From JBKGYG01 sp046546235 (lineage in GTDB: Bacteria > Bacillota > Clostridia > Lachnospirales > DSM-24629): 13,855 nt of DNA. Location: NCBI GenBank assembly GCA_046546235.1, contig JBKGYG010000046.1, forward strand, positions 1 through 13,855. The letters are read 5' to 3'. This document shows positions 13,805 to 13,855 of the stretch, piece by piece; the first letter of the stretch is position 1; each line of letters starts with the position of its first letter. The position numbers were made by a program, and so were the translations under genes. The notes under the pieces are model-generated. The model did no database searches and had not been told where the DNA came from. It saw only the letters and a list, made by a program, of their open reading frames with translations.

Positions 13805-13855
13805 CTATTTTTTTTTATAATAATCTACTAACTCTGGATATTCTTCTAAAGCATG
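13805..13855 (-). CDS. 3' end of an upstream gene (partial)
   Basis: A minus-strand frame entering from the right edge ends at TAG 13805-13807 with HALEEYPELVDYYKKK. Sixteen residues do not identify the family. The short gap to the AraC-family start and the regulator's good binding site suggest one transcription unit. Confidence 0.5.
   Translation of the reverse strand, partial: HALEEYPELVDYYKKK

Overview
The window is strongly AT-rich chromosomal DNA. Its gene content and signals (S-box SAM-I riboswitch, purine-rich ribosome binding sites, TTGACA/TATAAT-type promoters, lipobox lipoproteins) fit an anaerobic low-GC Firmicute, most likely a member of the Clostridia. I cannot name the genus from sequence alone. 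There is no tRNA, rRNA, CRISPR array, transposase or phage gene, so this is mainly housekeeping DNA with some small accessory genes and intergenic repeats.

Layout. Positions 1-33 may hold the end of an upstream gene. A consensus promoter overlaps the first of two tandem NrdR-type boxes, and these precede a B12-dependent class II ribonucleotide reductase (nrdJ, +). All further genes except trhA are on the minus strand. Facing nrdJ are thioredoxin reductase (trxB) and, upstream of it in the same unit, a 74-residue membrane protein. The nrdJ/trxB gap holds a palindromic repeat element, and a larger related copy (about 270 bp) lies between the membrane protein gene and metY. metY (O-acetylhomoserine sulfhydrylase) is preceded by a complete SAM-I riboswitch with its own terminator and promoter, then an unusually long 220-nt leader. 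Next come three small lipoprotein genes, two of them tandem paralogues. A DEAD-box RNA helicase with a C-terminal DbpA RNA-binding domain follows, with a roughly 195-nt predicted 5' leader. It is divergent from trhA (hemolysin III/PAQR family, +). trhA converges on typA/bipA through one shared hairpin terminator whose stem contains both stop codons. The window ends with an AraC-family regulator and the last codons of a further minus-strand gene.

How the parts relate. NrdJ needs dithiol reductant, in relatives supplied by thioredoxin and thioredoxin reductase, so nrdJ beside trxB makes biochemical sense, although the two are convergent and not in one operon. The NrdR boxes imply dNTP-responsive repression; the SAM riboswitch implies metY is shut off when SAM is plentiful. 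The helicase and BipA both serve ribosome and RNA metabolism.

The most unusual material is non-coding: the two related palindromic elements, one of them flanked by perfect 22-bp direct repeats that duplicate a terminator hairpin, and the recurrence of a short terminal motif beside other hairpins. I saw no convincing new protein system.
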